This document shows positions 46,433-55,468 of a stretch of DNA of 64,000 bases, in pieces. Position 1 is the stretch's first letter. The number at the start of each line of letters is the position of its first letter. The notes beneath the pieces are model-generated. The model ran no database searches. It saw nothing but the letters and a program-made list of their open reading frames with translations, and was not told the DNA's origin. A program made the position numbers and the translations under genes. The stretch comes from Flavobacterium seoulense (GTDB lineage: Bacteria; Bacteroidota; Bacteroidia; Flavobacteriales; Flavobacteriaceae): positions 62,001 to 126,000 of the forward strand of contig NZ_JNCA01000009.1 in the NCBI RefSeq assembly GCF_000695795.1, read 5' to 3'.

Positions 46433-47749
46433 ATGGGAAAATCAATAAAGAAAACAGTTGGAAGTATAAATCAGGTCTTAGTAATTCTGTTTTTATTGAT
46501 GCTAAATATTGTTCCAATTCAAAATAATTATGCACAGCAAAAAGCAAAACCCAGAATTCTTATAAGTACAGATATAGGTGGAACAGATGATGACGATTTT
46601 CAGTCGATGATTCATCTTTTAATGTATTCGAATCAGTTTGAAATTGAAGGATTAGTTTCTTCGCCTTTTGGTAATGGCCGAAAGAAAAATATTCTCGATA
46701 TGATTGATCTTTACGAAAAAGATTTACCTGAATTAAAAAAGCATGAAAAAGGTTTTCCAGATCCTAATTCGCTAAGAAAAATAACTAAGCAAGGAGTTAT
46801 CGAAAGTGCTCCTTACATTGGTTATGCAAAACCTACTGAAGGCTCTGATTGGATTATTAAATGTGCCAAAAAGAAAAGCGATCAGCCTTTATGGGTTTTG
46901 GTTTGGGGCGGTATCGAAGATTTAGCACAGGCACTGCATGATGCTCCCGAAATTCAAAAAAATATTCGGGTTTATTTTATTGGCGGTCCCAATAAAAAAT
47001 GGTGTATTAATGCCTATGCGTATGTAGCAGAAAATTTTCCAAATCTTTGGATGATCGAAGCCAATGCTACTTACCGAGGCTGGTTTATGGATAAAGAGGC
47101 TCCGGAAAATATCACCGCTAAAACCTATTATCCTAATTATATTGATGGTCGTGGAGCAATGGGGAAAGATTTTATTAAATATTACCGAGGCGAAATTAAA
47201 ATGGGCGATACACCTTCATTGGCTTATTTAATGAATGGAAATCCAAATGACCCAACAGGCGAAAGCTGGGGAGGTCAGTTTACACCGATACAAAGAAGTT
47301 CCAGAAATATTTTTACATCCAATACAACTATCATAGATACCGTTGCTGCTTATGCTGTTTTAGAATGGCGATTTAAAGGACCGGAATTAAAAATTGCTAA
47401 AGATTCGGCTTGTTTTGAGTTAGAAACTGGCAATCAGTTATGGCCGGGATATTATTTAGGCAACGGAAATTATGCGGTACGTTATTCGTCTAAAAAACCG
47501 GAAACTGGTTCTTATGTAATTAAAAGTAGTATTTCTGAATTAAATGGGCAGTCTGGGCAATATACCAGTATTGTTCCATGGCCTGGAAAACCTAATTCGG
47601 ATGATTATATATTGGGCGCAAACTGGTATGGAGATCTGATCGATCCTAAAATGTTTATCGATGAGCAACAAGGAGCTAAAACCATTTCTAAATTCCGTGA
47701 AGCATTTTTGTTAGATTGGGCTAAAAGATGGGCTTGGCTTAAGAAATAA
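46433..47749 (+). CDS. Sde182/DUF1593-type protein with nucleoside hydrolase-like fold
   Basis: The ATG at 46433 gives a normal signal peptide ending in NYAQ. The mature N-terminal domain resembles inosine-uridine nucleoside hydrolases: ISTDIGGTDDDDFQSMIHLL provides the Asp cluster expected for calcium binding, and VLVWGGIEDLAQAL and VYFIGGPN follow the same fold. This is the domain of Saccharophagus Sde182-like cellulose-binding proteins (formerly DUF1593). The C-terminal part (about 320-438) resembles a beta-sandwich. Function on plant polysaccharide is suspected for the family; whether these proteins are hydrolases is not settled by the sequence. A paralogue is encoded at 49643. Confidence 0.78.
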   Translation: MGKSIKKTVGSINQVLVILFLLMLNIVPIQNNYAQQKAKPRILISTDIGGTDDDDFQSMIHLLMYSNQFEIEGLVSSPFGNGRKKNILDMIDLYEKDLPELKKHEKGFPDPNSLRKITKQGVIESAPYIGYAKPTEGSDWIIKCAKKKSDQPLWVLVWGGIEDLAQALHDAPEIQKNIRVYFIGGPNKKWCINAYAYVAENFPNLWMIEANATYRGWFMDKEAPENITAKTYYPNYIDGRGAMGKDFIKYYRGEIKMGDTPSLAYLMNGNPNDPTGESWGGQFTPIQRSSRNIFTSNTTIIDTVAAYAVLEWRFKGPELKIAKDSACFELETGNQLWPGYYLGNGNYAVRYSSKKPETGSYVIKSSISELNGQSGQYTSIVPWPGKPNSDDYILGANWYGDLIDPKMFIDEQQGAKTISKFREAFLLDWAKRWAWLKK

Positions 47750-47812
47750 ATAAATTAGCCGTTTAATTCGACAGAAATAAGAACAACAATAGAATCTTAA
47801 GAATCTCTAAAT

Positions 47813-49420
47813 ATGAAGAAAACAATAATTGCCAGCTTAGTTTTAGTATTATTGAATTGCGTAGTAACAGCACAGAATAAAATCGAAAAATGGGATATGT
47901 TTGAAATAACGCTGAATGGTTCTTCGGCAGGGAATCCTTATGTAGGAACTACATTAATAGCCCGTTTTTCGAATGGAGAAAATGTTACTGAACAGGAAGG
48001 TTTTTACAATGGAAATGGCAATTATATCATCAGGTTTATGCCGGATAAAGAAGGAACATGGAATTATGTTACAACCAGTAATAAATCAGAACTCAATGAT
48101 AAAAAAGGAAGTTTTGAATGTATAAAACCTTCATCAAATAATCATGGTCCGGTAAGAGTCAGTAATCAATTTCATTTTAAATACGAAGACGGAACGCCTT
48201 ATTATCCTTTTGGTACCACAATTTACGAATGGCCTTTTCAGGATAAAAAAGCACAGCAGCAAACGGTAGCAACATTAAAAACGAGTCCGTTTAACAAAGC
48301 CCGTTTTCTGGCAGTTCCGCCTTATAAAGACAGGTATATCGAAGGACCGCTTAAATTAACAATTTTCCCTTTCGAAGGAGATAATAAAGAGAATTGGGAT
48401 TTTTCAAAATTTAATCCGAAGTATTTTAGAAAACTGGATTCCTGTGTAGTACAATTAAAAAATATGGGCATCGAAGCCGACATTATTTTGTTTCGTCCTT
48501 ACGATAAAGGAAAATGGGGCTTTGATACAGCAGGGCAGGAAGTCAACCGACGTTTTGCACGCTATATGGTAGCCCGATATGCTGCTTTTCGAAATATTTG
48601 GTGGAGTCTGGCCAATGAAAATAGTTTTATGAAAAGCATGAATGATGAAGACTGGGATGATCTTTTTAAATTAGTTCAGTAAAAAGATCCGTACCATCAT
48701 TTGCGTTCCATTCATAACGCAGACCGAATTTATGATTACACTAAACCATGGGTTAGCCACGTAAGTTACCAATATTATAATGTGGTTAAATCTCCTATTG
48801 GTACCTCAATTTTGAGAGATGTGTACAACAAACCCATCATGAATGATGAAATTAATTATGAAGGTGATATTGAAAGCCGATGGGGACAGTTAACAGGAGA
48901 GGAATTAGTATTTCGTTTTTGGAATGCCATCATTGGCGGCGGTTATGCCACGCATGGAGAGTCTTACAAAGAAAGTCCGTGGATATCTTATGGAGGTCGT
49001 TTAGTAGGAAGCAGTCCGTCAAGAATTGGGTTTTTAAGAAATATTGTGGAGACAAATCCGGTAGGATATTTGGAACCCATAGACCATTTTTATGAAAATA
49101 ATATGGCAGGAAAAGGAGGAGAATATTACCTTATTTATTTTGGAAAAGACAAACCTAAAAAATGGGATTTTGTGTTGCCTAAAAACGGACTTGCAAAAGG
49201 AGCCAAATTCAAAGCCGATATCATCGATACCTGGAATATGACTATTACTCCGCTTGCTAAAACATTCGAAGTAATTCCGATGCCAAACAACAAATACAAG
49301 TTTATCGATAAAAATAATTCTTCAATAAAATTGCCATCCAAACAATATTTGGCATTGCGAATTTATAAAGTGAGTGAAGGTGGGAAAATCATCAATGATG
49401 GCCGTCATGAACTGGAATAA
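47813..49420 (+). pseudogene. DUF5060/apiosidase-like (DUF4038/DUF5605) glycoside hydrolase split by one in-frame stop
   Basis: Two frames, 47813-48682 and 48683-49420, are in the same phase and together encode one protein of about 535 residues, interrupted only by TAA at 48680-48682. The N part has a signal peptide (VTAQ), a DUF5060 beta-sandwich (WDMFEITLNGSSAGNPYVG to GTWNYVT) and the start of a TIM barrel with the likely acid/base Glu in WWSLANENS. The part after the stop has the likely nucleophile Glu in MNDEINYEGD and the DUF5605-type C-terminal domain. The stop therefore separates the two catalytic acids. No frameshift is seen and the remaining codons show no decay, so this is a recent nonsense change, a sequencing error or a readthrough site. 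Related families include GH140 apiosidases acting on rhamnogalacturonan II. Confidence 0.82.
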
Positions 49421-49442
49421 TACCATTTATGAATATAAATAT

Positions 49443-49538
49443 TTCACAGAGATTCACAGAGGAATTCACACAGAGATACGCTAAGTTAATTTAATCTTTG
49501 TGTGTCTCCGTGTTAGCTTTGCGGATCTCTGTGTAAAA
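49443..49538. repeat. Imperfect inverted repeat of CACAGAG/CTCTGTG type
   Basis: The left half contains CACAGAGATTCACAGAGG and CACACAGAGATACG; the right half contains CTTTGTGTGTCTCCGTG and GGATCTCTGTGTAAAA, roughly the reverse complement, around a TTAATTTAAT centre. It lies in the 222-base gap before the second Sde182-type gene and has the look of a dispersed intergenic repeat. Confidence 0.6.
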
Positions 49539-49642
49539 ACTAATAGCTATCATCAATTCTAGTTGACAATATGATTAATTTATAAATATAATTGGTATAA
49601 CTTTTAGTAAAACAATTTCAATCCATTAAAAAAGCAAAAGAT

Positions 49643-51085
49643 ATGATAAAAAGAGACCGTTGTTTTTCACTGGGAATAAAGTCAATAGTATTAGGTTTGT
49701 TTTTTACAGCTAGTATGGTTACTGCCCAGGTAAAACCAAGAGTTTTTATACTTACCGATATCGAAAATGAACCTGATGATGCGATGTCCTTAGTTCGTTT
49801 TTTGACGTATGCCAATAATTTTGATATCGAAGGTCTGGCAGCAACAACCTCAATCCATCAGAAAAAAAAGACTGCGGTTTATCGTATCAAAGAAATTGTG
49901 GAAGCTTATGGGAAAGTGAGAGACAATTTAGAAAAACATGAAAGCGGTTTCCCCACAGCAGATTATTTGAATTCGGTTACTACTGAAGGTTTACCAGATT
50001 ACGGAATGGCAGCCATAGGAAAAGGTAAAGATTCACCGGCTTCCGAATTATTGATTCAATCAGTAGATAAGAATGATTCACGTCCATTATGGATACCGGT
50101 TTGGGGCGGACCAAACGTTTTGGGACAGGCATTATGGAAAGTAAAGCAGACGCGTTCGACAAAAGAATTAGAAAAATTTGTATCGAAATTAAGAGTATAT
50201 GCTATTTCCGATCAGGATGATAGCGGACCTTGGATTCGTGCCGGGTTCCCCAAATTATTTTATATAGTAAGTCCCGGATTCAATCAGGGAGGCGCTTACC
50301 ATCATGCGACCTGGAGCGGAATAAGCGGTGATTTTTTCCATGCGCGATGTGATGGAGCCGATTTTAGTGTGGTAACCAATGAATGGCTGGATAAAAACAT
50401 TAGAAAAAAAGGAGTGCTTGGAGCACAATATCCTTTTTGGGAATTTTTGATGGAAGGAGATACGCCTTCTTTTTTATCGCTGATAAATAACGGATTGAAT
50501 GATGCCGAACATCCGGAATACGGAGGTTGGGGCGGTCGTTATGAATTGTATACACCAAGAAAGCAAAAATGGCATCTTTCTGCAGAAAGCCGTCCAATAT
50601 GGACAGATGCTCAGGATGAGGTTTTAGGAACCGATGGACACTGGCATACCGGAAATCACGAAACCATCTGGCGCTGGAGAAACGATTTTCAAAATGATTT
50701 TGTCGCAAGAATGGACTGGACAATCAAGGATTATAAAAGTGCCAATCATCCGCCTGTTGTAAAACTAGGGCATGATAATAATTTGAAAGCCAAAAAAGGA
50801 GATAAAATTAATTTAAGTGCCAAAGGTACTTATGATCCTGATGGAAATGCGCTTTCATATAAATGGTTTTTTTATGAAGAAGCCGGAACTCTGGGAGTTT
50901 CAAGTGGGAATAGCGGTCAGCCACTCGAAATTCAAAATTTTGACCAGGCCGAAGCTTCTTTCGTAGTGCCAACAAAGCGCACCATGGAACCGGGAACCGG
51001 AACGATGCATATTATCCTTGCAGTTACTGATCATGGAACTCCGCGTTTGACCCGTTATCAAAGAGTGATTGTTAGTGTGGAGTAA
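49643..51085 (+). CDS. Sde182-type protein: nucleoside hydrolase-like domain plus C-terminal Ig-like domain
   Basis: 480 residues, secreted (signal peptide to VTAQ near residue 29). The N-terminal domain starts [21 protein letters not shown], the Asp-rich motif of the nucleoside hydrolase-like fold, and continues with [13 protein letters not shown] and [14 protein letters not shown]. From about residue 370 there is a cadherin/PKD-like domain ([21 protein letters not shown]). Together this is the domain order of Saccharophagus Sde0182. It is a paralogue of the gene at 46433 but with the extra C-terminal domain. Last gene before the cassette array. Confidence 0.83.
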   Translation: MIKRDRCFSLGIKSIVLGLFFTASMVTAQVKPRVFILTDIENEPDDAMSLVRFLTYANNFDIEGLAATTSIHQKKKTAVYRIKEIVEAYGKVRDNLEKHESGFPTADYLNSVTTEGLPDYGMAAIGKGKDSPASELLIQSVDKNDSRPLWIPVWGGPNVLGQALWKVKQTRSTKELEKFVSKLRVYAISDQDDSGPWIRAGFPKLFYIVSPGFNQGGAYHHATWSGISGDFFHARCDGADFSVVTNEWLDKNIRKKGVLGAQYPFWEFLMEGDTPSFLSLINNGLNDAEHPEYGGWGGRYELYTPRKQKWHLSAESRPIWTDAQDEVLGTDGHWHTGNHETIWRWRNDFQNDFVARMDWTIKDYKSANHPPVVKLGHDNNLKAKKGDKINLSAKGTYDPDGNALSYKWFFYEEAGTLGVSSGNSGQPLEIQNFDQAEASFVVPTKRTMEPGTGTMHIILAVTDHGTPRLTRYQRVIVSVE

Positions 51086-51124
51086 TTTAGTTATGATAAT
51101 TTGTTAGACCACGAAAGTATTTGC

Positions 51125-51154
51125 GCAACAGCTACCATTGTTGGTAGTTAGTTG
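51125..51154. repeat. Short hairpin at the distal end of the array
   Basis: Arms GCAACAGCTACC and GGTAGTTAGTTGC with a six-base loop; it overlaps the stop codon of the GNAT gene. The ends CAAC and GTTGC recall a very short attC, but the arm is far shorter than sites A to F and does not complement the start of the GNAT cassette. It could also be a terminator or decayed site. Confidence 0.45.
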
Positions 51155-51582
51155 CTTTTTAATACCAGATGCAAAATTGGATAAGGTTTTCCAAATCCAT
51201 CTACATCCGAAACTGATTTAGTTTCAAAGCCAAAACGAGTATAGAAATCTATAGCTTGTGGATTATCCTTATTAACATCAACTTTTTTTATATTCAGATT
51301 GTCAATTGCATAAACTAAAAGTTTTTTACCAAAACCTTTTCCTATTTCGCTTTCGTGAACAAATAACATTTCCAGGTTATCTTTATCGGTTCCCATGAAT
51401 CCGACAATTTGTTCTTTTTCATTTTTTACGCAATGCAAGATTAGGTTTTCAAAAAAACTTGGGATTAATTTTTTATAAAATTCAAAATCTTCCTTTGCTA
51501 GAAAATGATGAGTTGATTTAACTGAAGATTCCCAAACTGAAACCAAATCTTCGTATTCTGTTTTATTGACTGCGTAAATCAT
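51148..51582 (-). CDS. GNAT-family N-acetyltransferase
   Basis: 144 residues, cytoplasmic. The GNAT core is visible: strand region LEMLFVHES followed by the acetyl-CoA pyrophosphate loop IGKGFGKKLLVYAI (about residues 84-97) and the late NPQAIDFYTRFGFE motif (about 112-125). It resembles small YjaB/PhnO-type acetyltransferases, with unknown acceptor. It is the last gene of the array, and its 5' leader begins at the junction of site A. GNAT genes are frequent integron cargo. Confidence 0.83.
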   Translation of the reverse strand: MIYAVNKTEYEDLVSVWESSVKSTHHFLAKEDFEFYKKLIPSFFENLILHCVKNEKEQIVGFMGTDKDNLEMLFVHESEIGKGFGKKLLVYAIDNLNIKKVDVNKDNPQAIDFYTRFGFETKSVSDVDGFGKPYPILHLVLKSN

Positions 51583-51621
51583 TTTAAAAGTTTATTCTTA
51601 TACGGATTTCATGCGATTACT

Positions 51622-51753
51622 GTCAACGTTTCGCGGGCAGAAATCGCGGCGAAAAAATGAGCTGCATTTTCTCCGCTAATATAATGTTTATTAGAAATTT
51701 TGGAACGTGAACTTACTAAAATTTAGCCGTGATTTTTTGCCCGCTGTTGTGCG
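51622..51753 (-). repeat. attC-like site A (DUF4180 cassette)
   Basis: Outer arm on the plus strand GCGGGCAGAAATCGCGGC pairs with the far arm GCCGTGATTTTTTGCCCGC apart from a few mismatches. Ends are GTCAACG and GTTGTGCG. On the minus strand it ends ACG/TTGACAG. Confidence 0.75.
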
Positions 51754-51769
51754 TCGTGTGTTTTTAAAC

Positions 51770-52129
51770 TTACATTGCGAGGCAATCTATAGCTTGTGAT
51801 AATGAATCGACGAAATTAACTTGTTTACCTTTGTTGCTCTCAAATATAAATTGCTTTAAACTATTGCTCTTATGCTTGTCAAAATTCCCAACGATAGCCA
51901 AGCGCACACGAAAATTTGCAAATTTTTGAAGAATTTCGCCAGCGACTCCAGTCTTTAAGTTAAAAAAATCAGGCAGTAAATTCTTTTCATACAAAATAAT
52001 TCTGTCATAATCGGAATAATATAGATTGCCTAACAGATCTGCTCCGTCTTCAATAGATTGAATAATAAAATCTTCAGAAATAATTTCTGCGATTTTAATA
52101 TTATTGACTATATGATTTTCGATTTTCAT
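51770..52129 (-). CDS. DUF4180-family protein
   Basis: About 119 residues, small and soluble. The family motifs DRIILYEKNLLPDFFNLKTG and GEILQKFANFRVRLAIVG are conserved, as is the end FIFESNKGKQVNFVDS. Function is unknown. An in-frame TTG at 52144 would add five residues, but ATG at 52129 fits the family start. It occupies its own cassette between sites A and B, its stop codon close to the R'' end of site A, as usual for integron cassettes. Confidence 0.82.
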   Translation of the reverse strand: MKIENHIVNNIKIAEIISEDFIIQSIEDGADLLGNLYYSDYDRIILYEKNLLPDFFNLKTGVAGEILQKFANFRVRLAIVGNFDKHKSNSLKQFIFESNKGKQVNFVDSLSQAIDCLAM

Positions 52130-52171
52130 TTTACTGGGTTGCAATTTTTCACGTTAGATTCGTCACATCTC

Positions 52172-52304
52172 GCACAACGTTTCGGGGCTTTGCGATGGTG
52201 GGGCAATCGAAGCACAAATCTTCAATTTTGCACAAAAGTTCAATCGAAGAATTACCGTTGAACTTTGCAGTTTCGCCCTACTATTGCAAAACCCTTGTTA
52301 GCGG
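52172..52304 (-). repeat. attC-like site B (GrpB cassette)
   Basis: Arms GGGGCTTTGCGATGGTGGGGC and GCCCTACTATTGCAAAACCC pair with few mismatches. Minus-strand ends are CGCTAACAAGGG and GAAACG/TTGTGCG. Nearly the same sequence as site C. The TAA stop of the GrpB gene lies within the CGCTAAC box. Confidence 0.85.
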
Positions 52305-52891
52305 TTCGTTGTTTTATTGTGCCAATCAATTGCTATTTTTTCTTCGGTTTTAATAAAGCTATCTTTTGCTTTGTTGTAATCATTTCCATCTATCCATTCT
52401 TTGGTACTCAAATTTTCTTTTAGTTGTTGATATTCCTTCTGAACGCTTAAATGTTCTCGCAAGTAGTTTCTAAATGCAATGTGTCGTACCCAATGTTCAG
52501 AATTGTACGTTAAAATATGAATGTGAGCCAGTCTTAAATTATGCTCTTCTGTACTTTGAGGAATATCTTTTTCTTCCTTTATAATGTTTAAATGATTGCT
52601 TTTTTCTTTGTGTTTTATGAAAAATCTTCGATAAGGCATTGACTCATTGAATATGGGATAATAAACATAATCTTGTTCAAGCAAAGGGTTAATTGCTTCA
52701 TCAAGTAAGTCTGAACGCTCTAAACCAATTAAAATGTCAATGATAGGTTTTGCCGACAACCCTTTAATAGACGTACTCCCAATGTGCTCTATATGAGGAT
52801 GAAGAAAACCAATATTTTCCTTTAATTCAATTTTAATTTTTTCAAATTGGTTTTGCCACTCAGGATTATATTTTTCTAATTCTATTTTCAT
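52298..52891 (-). CDS. GrpB-family protein (UPF0157, nucleotidyltransferase-like)
   Basis: 197 residues from the ATG at 52891, giving MKIELEKYNPEWQNQFEK, the usual family start. A longer frame to 52990 runs through attC-like site C and is rejected. The family motif EHIGSTSIKGLSAKPIIDI (GSxS, about residues 37-55 of this start) marks the nucleotidyltransferase-like fold, and EEHNLRLAHIHILTYNSEHW is characteristic of GrpB proteins. Biochemical role unknown. Single-gene cassette between sites B and C, with the stop codon inside the site B end box. Confidence 0.85.
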   Translation of the reverse strand: MKIELEKYNPEWQNQFEKIKIELKENIGFLHPHIEHIGSTSIKGLSAKPIIDILIGLERSDLLDEAINPLLEQDYVYYPIFNESMPYRRFFIKHKEKSNHLNIIKEEKDIPQSTEEHNLRLAHIHILTYNSEHWVRHIAFRNYLREHLSVQKEYQQLKENLSTKEWIDGNDYNKAKDSFIKTEEKIAIDWHNKTTNR

Positions 52892-52937
52892 TTTTTTTGA
52901 GAATGGTTCTTTTCGGTCGTGTAGTTTTACAATGACC

Positions 52938-53067
52938 GCTAACGTTTCGGGGCTTTGCGATGGTGGGGCAATCGAAGTACAAATCTTCAATTTTGCACAA
53001 AACTTGAACCGAAGAACTACCGTTGAACTTTGCAGTTTCGCCCCACTATTGCAAAACCCTTGTTAGC
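52938..53067 (-). repeat. attC-like site C (DUF4304 cassette)
   Basis: Arms GGGGCTTTGCGATGGTGGGGC and GCCCCACTATTGCAAAACCC; minus-strand ends CAGCTAACAAGGG and GAAACG/TTAGCGG. Differs from site B at roughly a dozen positions. Confidence 0.87.
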
Positions 53068-53078
53068 TGTGGTTTTTT

Positions 53079-53693
53079 TTATTTGTCAAGTCCGTATTTC
53101 TGTCCATATTCTTTAACTGTCATTAGGAAACTAGGGATTGTTTTATGCTTTAAAAGTAATTGGTATTCCGTTTTAGCTTTATCGAATTTTTTAAGTTCTC
53201 CGTAAACTATTAGTTTCCCTAAAGGTGACATCATCATATTTGAACTTTCCAACTCTTGCAACATTTTTTCACTACTATCTAGTCGGTCAAAATATGGTAA
53301 AATAAAATCTCTCAAATTTTTTCTCATTTCTTCGATAAGTTGTTGCTCGTCAGTTCTCTCGTTTACGTCATACCAAGTATCGTGTTGATTTCGCAGGTTT
53401 CCAATTCTCTTCCTAATCAAACATTCTGGTTCAGTAGGATAGTCAGGAAGTCCTTTGTCGCTGTAATTGTAAAATGCAAGCCAATACTCAGGAACAAAAA
53501 TTCCTGTGTTTATGGTAAAACTAATGTTGTCTTTATTTCCGAAAGAACTTTTCTGAACATTAATAATTTGACCAATAGTATCAAGTTTCAAGTAAAAGTT
53601 ATTCGCCTTTTTCTTAAAACCTAATGGCTTCAATATTTCTTGAAATCCATTCTTGATTATTTTTTCAAATTTTATTTCTGATACTGTCTTCAT
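53079..53693 (-). CDS. DUF4304-family protein
   Basis: 204 residues, predicted soluble. The family start region FEKIIKNGFQEILKPLGFKKKANNFY and the segment GQIINVQKSSFGNKD with FTINTGIF are conserved. DUF4304 proteins are scattered in many bacteria and some lie near toxin or immunity genes; function is unknown. Here it is a single-gene cassette, with the stop 12 bases from the CAGCTAAC box of site C. Confidence 0.82.
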   Translation of the reverse strand: MKTVSEIKFEKIIKNGFQEILKPLGFKKKANNFYLKLDTIGQIINVQKSSFGNKDNISFTINTGIFVPEYWLAFYNYSDKGLPDYPTEPECLIRKRIGNLRNQHDTWYDVNERTDEQQLIEEMRKNLRDFILPYFDRLDSSEKMLQELESSNMMMSPLGKLIVYGELKKFDKAKTEYQLLLKHKTIPSFLMTVKEYGQKYGLDK

Positions 53694-53721
53694 TTCGTTT
53701 TAGGTTGTGTCGTTCTAAAAT

Positions 53722-53862
53722 CACAGCTAACGTCTTGGTACTACAGCGGGTTTGGGACTAAATTAAGCCCTATTTTCGGATTTGCCCAATCATTCAAATA
53801 CAAAACCATCTTTCCATTAAGCCAATTGCCCAAATCCGTTGTAGTAGCTGTTGTGTGTAGTG
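53722..53862 (-). repeat. attC-like site D (HEPN cassette)
   Basis: Arms TACTACAGCGGGTTTGGG and CCCAAATCCGTTGTAGTA pair with two mismatches. Minus-strand ends CACACAACAGC and CAAGACG/TTAGCTGTG. The central part (TAAATTAAGCCC, AAATACAAAACCAT) is shared with site F. Confidence 0.85.
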
Positions 53863-53863
53863 C

Positions 53864-55288
53864 TTATTTTTTCTCGTTATTTAACCACTTTTCAAACCAT
53901 TGAACAGAAATATCATTATAGTTCAATTCTTTAATTGAATCTCTAATGTTTGAATATGGGAAAGTTCTATTTTGGTATGCGGTTTTGACAACTTTTTGCG
54001 CATTCTTAGCTAAGCTTTTATCTGTTGAATCACTTAATATTAGACAAGAATCAAATAAGTTGTAGCAAATGTTTTCTGTTTTTCTAGATGATATAATTAT
54101 ATTAGAAAGTATTAACTCAAGTTCTTTAAATTTAATTTTACCTTTTATATAGTAATATGTTAGAACCATTGGGGTAATGCCATTTTTTTTACCACTAAGG
54201 AATTCTTTATTAGGTATGTTCTCATATGTTTTATCTTGAATAAACATCTTAACCATTGAAATTGTTGGTAATTCATAATGTAACAAATATTCTTTCCACT
54301 CTTTTTGCCAAACTTTTAGTTTTGCATATTTTGAAAAACTAACGGATGCCAATAGTTTAATGGCTATTGGTTGTTCATAAATATCTTTAATGAAGGAAAA
54401 GAATGGTTTTAAAGGAAATACGACTACATCCTGATATAAGTTTTTTCTTCCATGAGCTATTGAATTCCTATGCTCAATAAAACGAGAAACGATTGAGTCA
54501 GTTTTTTCGTTGTAAACTGAAAGTTCTTTAAGCATTTGAATTACTTTGCTCTTAAGGGAGATTTGATTTGTATTTAATATATTAATTAATGATTTAAGTT
54601 TTTTTGTTGGGATGCTATCATTACAAGCTTTTGCTTCAGTTATTATTTCTGTGATTAATTTGTTTCTTTCTTCTTTTAAGTCTATTTCTAAATTATGTTT
54701 GAACTCGTCTGAAAGAACTTCTAAAATATGAATATATGCTAATACTGACTCATCAATATATACTAAATTTTCTGTGCTTAACTCTTCAAAGTGAAGTGCT
54801 TTTCTAAATCTTTCAAGTAAGGTATATATTAAAATTTTCTTACTTTCATTAGAATTTTTTATAGTTTTAAGTAAACTAGTTAAATCATTTTGTAAATTTT
54901 TTTCACTTACACTAAATATGATTTCGGTAGCATTCTCAATGATATGTTGGTTAGTTATACAATGCTGAATATTAATACAATATGTAGTAAGAAAAGCTTT
55001 ATTAGTTAAAAAAGCTAATATTCCTTGAATGATAAGTAATTGAGGTCTAGTTTTAGCGGAGCCTTCTGTTACACTGTCATATTCTTCTAAGTTAAATGTA
55101 GAATCAATTATTAAATAACAATAAACATTATCTCTATTATCTATTTCTACATTATCCAAAATAGGTGTTGGATAATTTTCTGAATATTGCTCTTTTGAAA
55201 TAGTGAAGACATGAGCTGTTTGAAAATAAAAATCTAAATCAAGTTCAAATTCCACTTCATAAACAAACCGAGCTTTCCCTATTTTCAT
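53864..55288 (-). CDS. HEPN-motif protein of unknown function, candidate defence RNase
   Basis: 474 residues. Near the middle, IEHRNSIAHG (R274, H279) matches the Rx4-6H active-site motif of HEPN ribonucleases, preceded by a helix-rich stretch YIDESVLAYIHILEVLSDE typical of Apea-type HEPN domains. The N-terminal 140 residues are beta-rich and the C-terminal 170 helical; I do not recognise them. No membrane segment. It is the sole gene of its cassette, immediately downstream of the Argonaute cassette on the same strand. An RNase or abortive-infection role is inferred from motif and company, not shown. Confidence 0.6.
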   Translation of the reverse strand: MKIGKARFVYEVEFELDLDFYFQTAHVFTISKEQYSENYPTPILDNVEIDNRDNVYCYLIIDSTFNLEEYDSVTEGSAKTRPQLLIIQGILAFLTNKAFLTTYCINIQHCITNQHIIENATEIIFSVSEKNLQNDLTSLLKTIKNSNESKKILIYTLLERFRKALHFEELSTENLVYIDESVLAYIHILEVLSDEFKHNLEIDLKEERNKLITEIITEAKACNDSIPTKKLKSLINILNTNQISLKSKVIQMLKELSVYNEKTDSIVSRFIEHRNSIAHGRKNLYQDVVVFPLKPFFSFIKDIYEQPIAIKLLASVSFSKYAKLKVWQKEWKEYLLHYELPTISMVKMFIQDKTYENIPNKEFLSGKKNGITPMVLTYYYIKGKIKFKELELILSNIIISSRKTENICYNLFDSCLILSDSTDKSLAKNAQKVVKTAYQNRTFPYSNIRDSIKELNYNDISVQWFEKWLNNEKK

Positions 55289-55326
55289 ATTTTTCTTTTT
55301 TTATAGATATTCTTTGTCTAGCATTA

Positions 55327-55463
55327 CACACAACGTCCTGTGGCTTTGCGACTGTTGCGGAAATTGGAACTGAGTTCGCTCGGCAAGACTGAACGAAGTT
55401 AGGAAATTATAATTTAATTTTGTAACTTATTGAGCAATAGCGCAAAACCGCTGTTAGCCGCCG
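55327..55463 (-). repeat. attC-like site E (Argonaute cassette)
   Basis: Arms GTGGCTTTGCGACTGTTGC and GCAATAGCGCAAAACCGC pair with a few mismatches. Minus-strand ends GGCGGCTAACAGC and AGGACG/TTGTGTGTAATGC. The inner part differs from all other sites. Confidence 0.82.
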
Positions 55464-55468
55464 TTTTA

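Noticed and set aside
52151..52163. CACGTTAGATTCG as an additional attC end
   Set aside because: Resembles the ACGTTAG end but lies in the opposite orientation with no paired arm; probably a remnant or chance.
52892..52990. N-terminal extension of the GrpB frame
   Set aside because: The extra 33 residues are translated from attC-like site C and are not part of the family.
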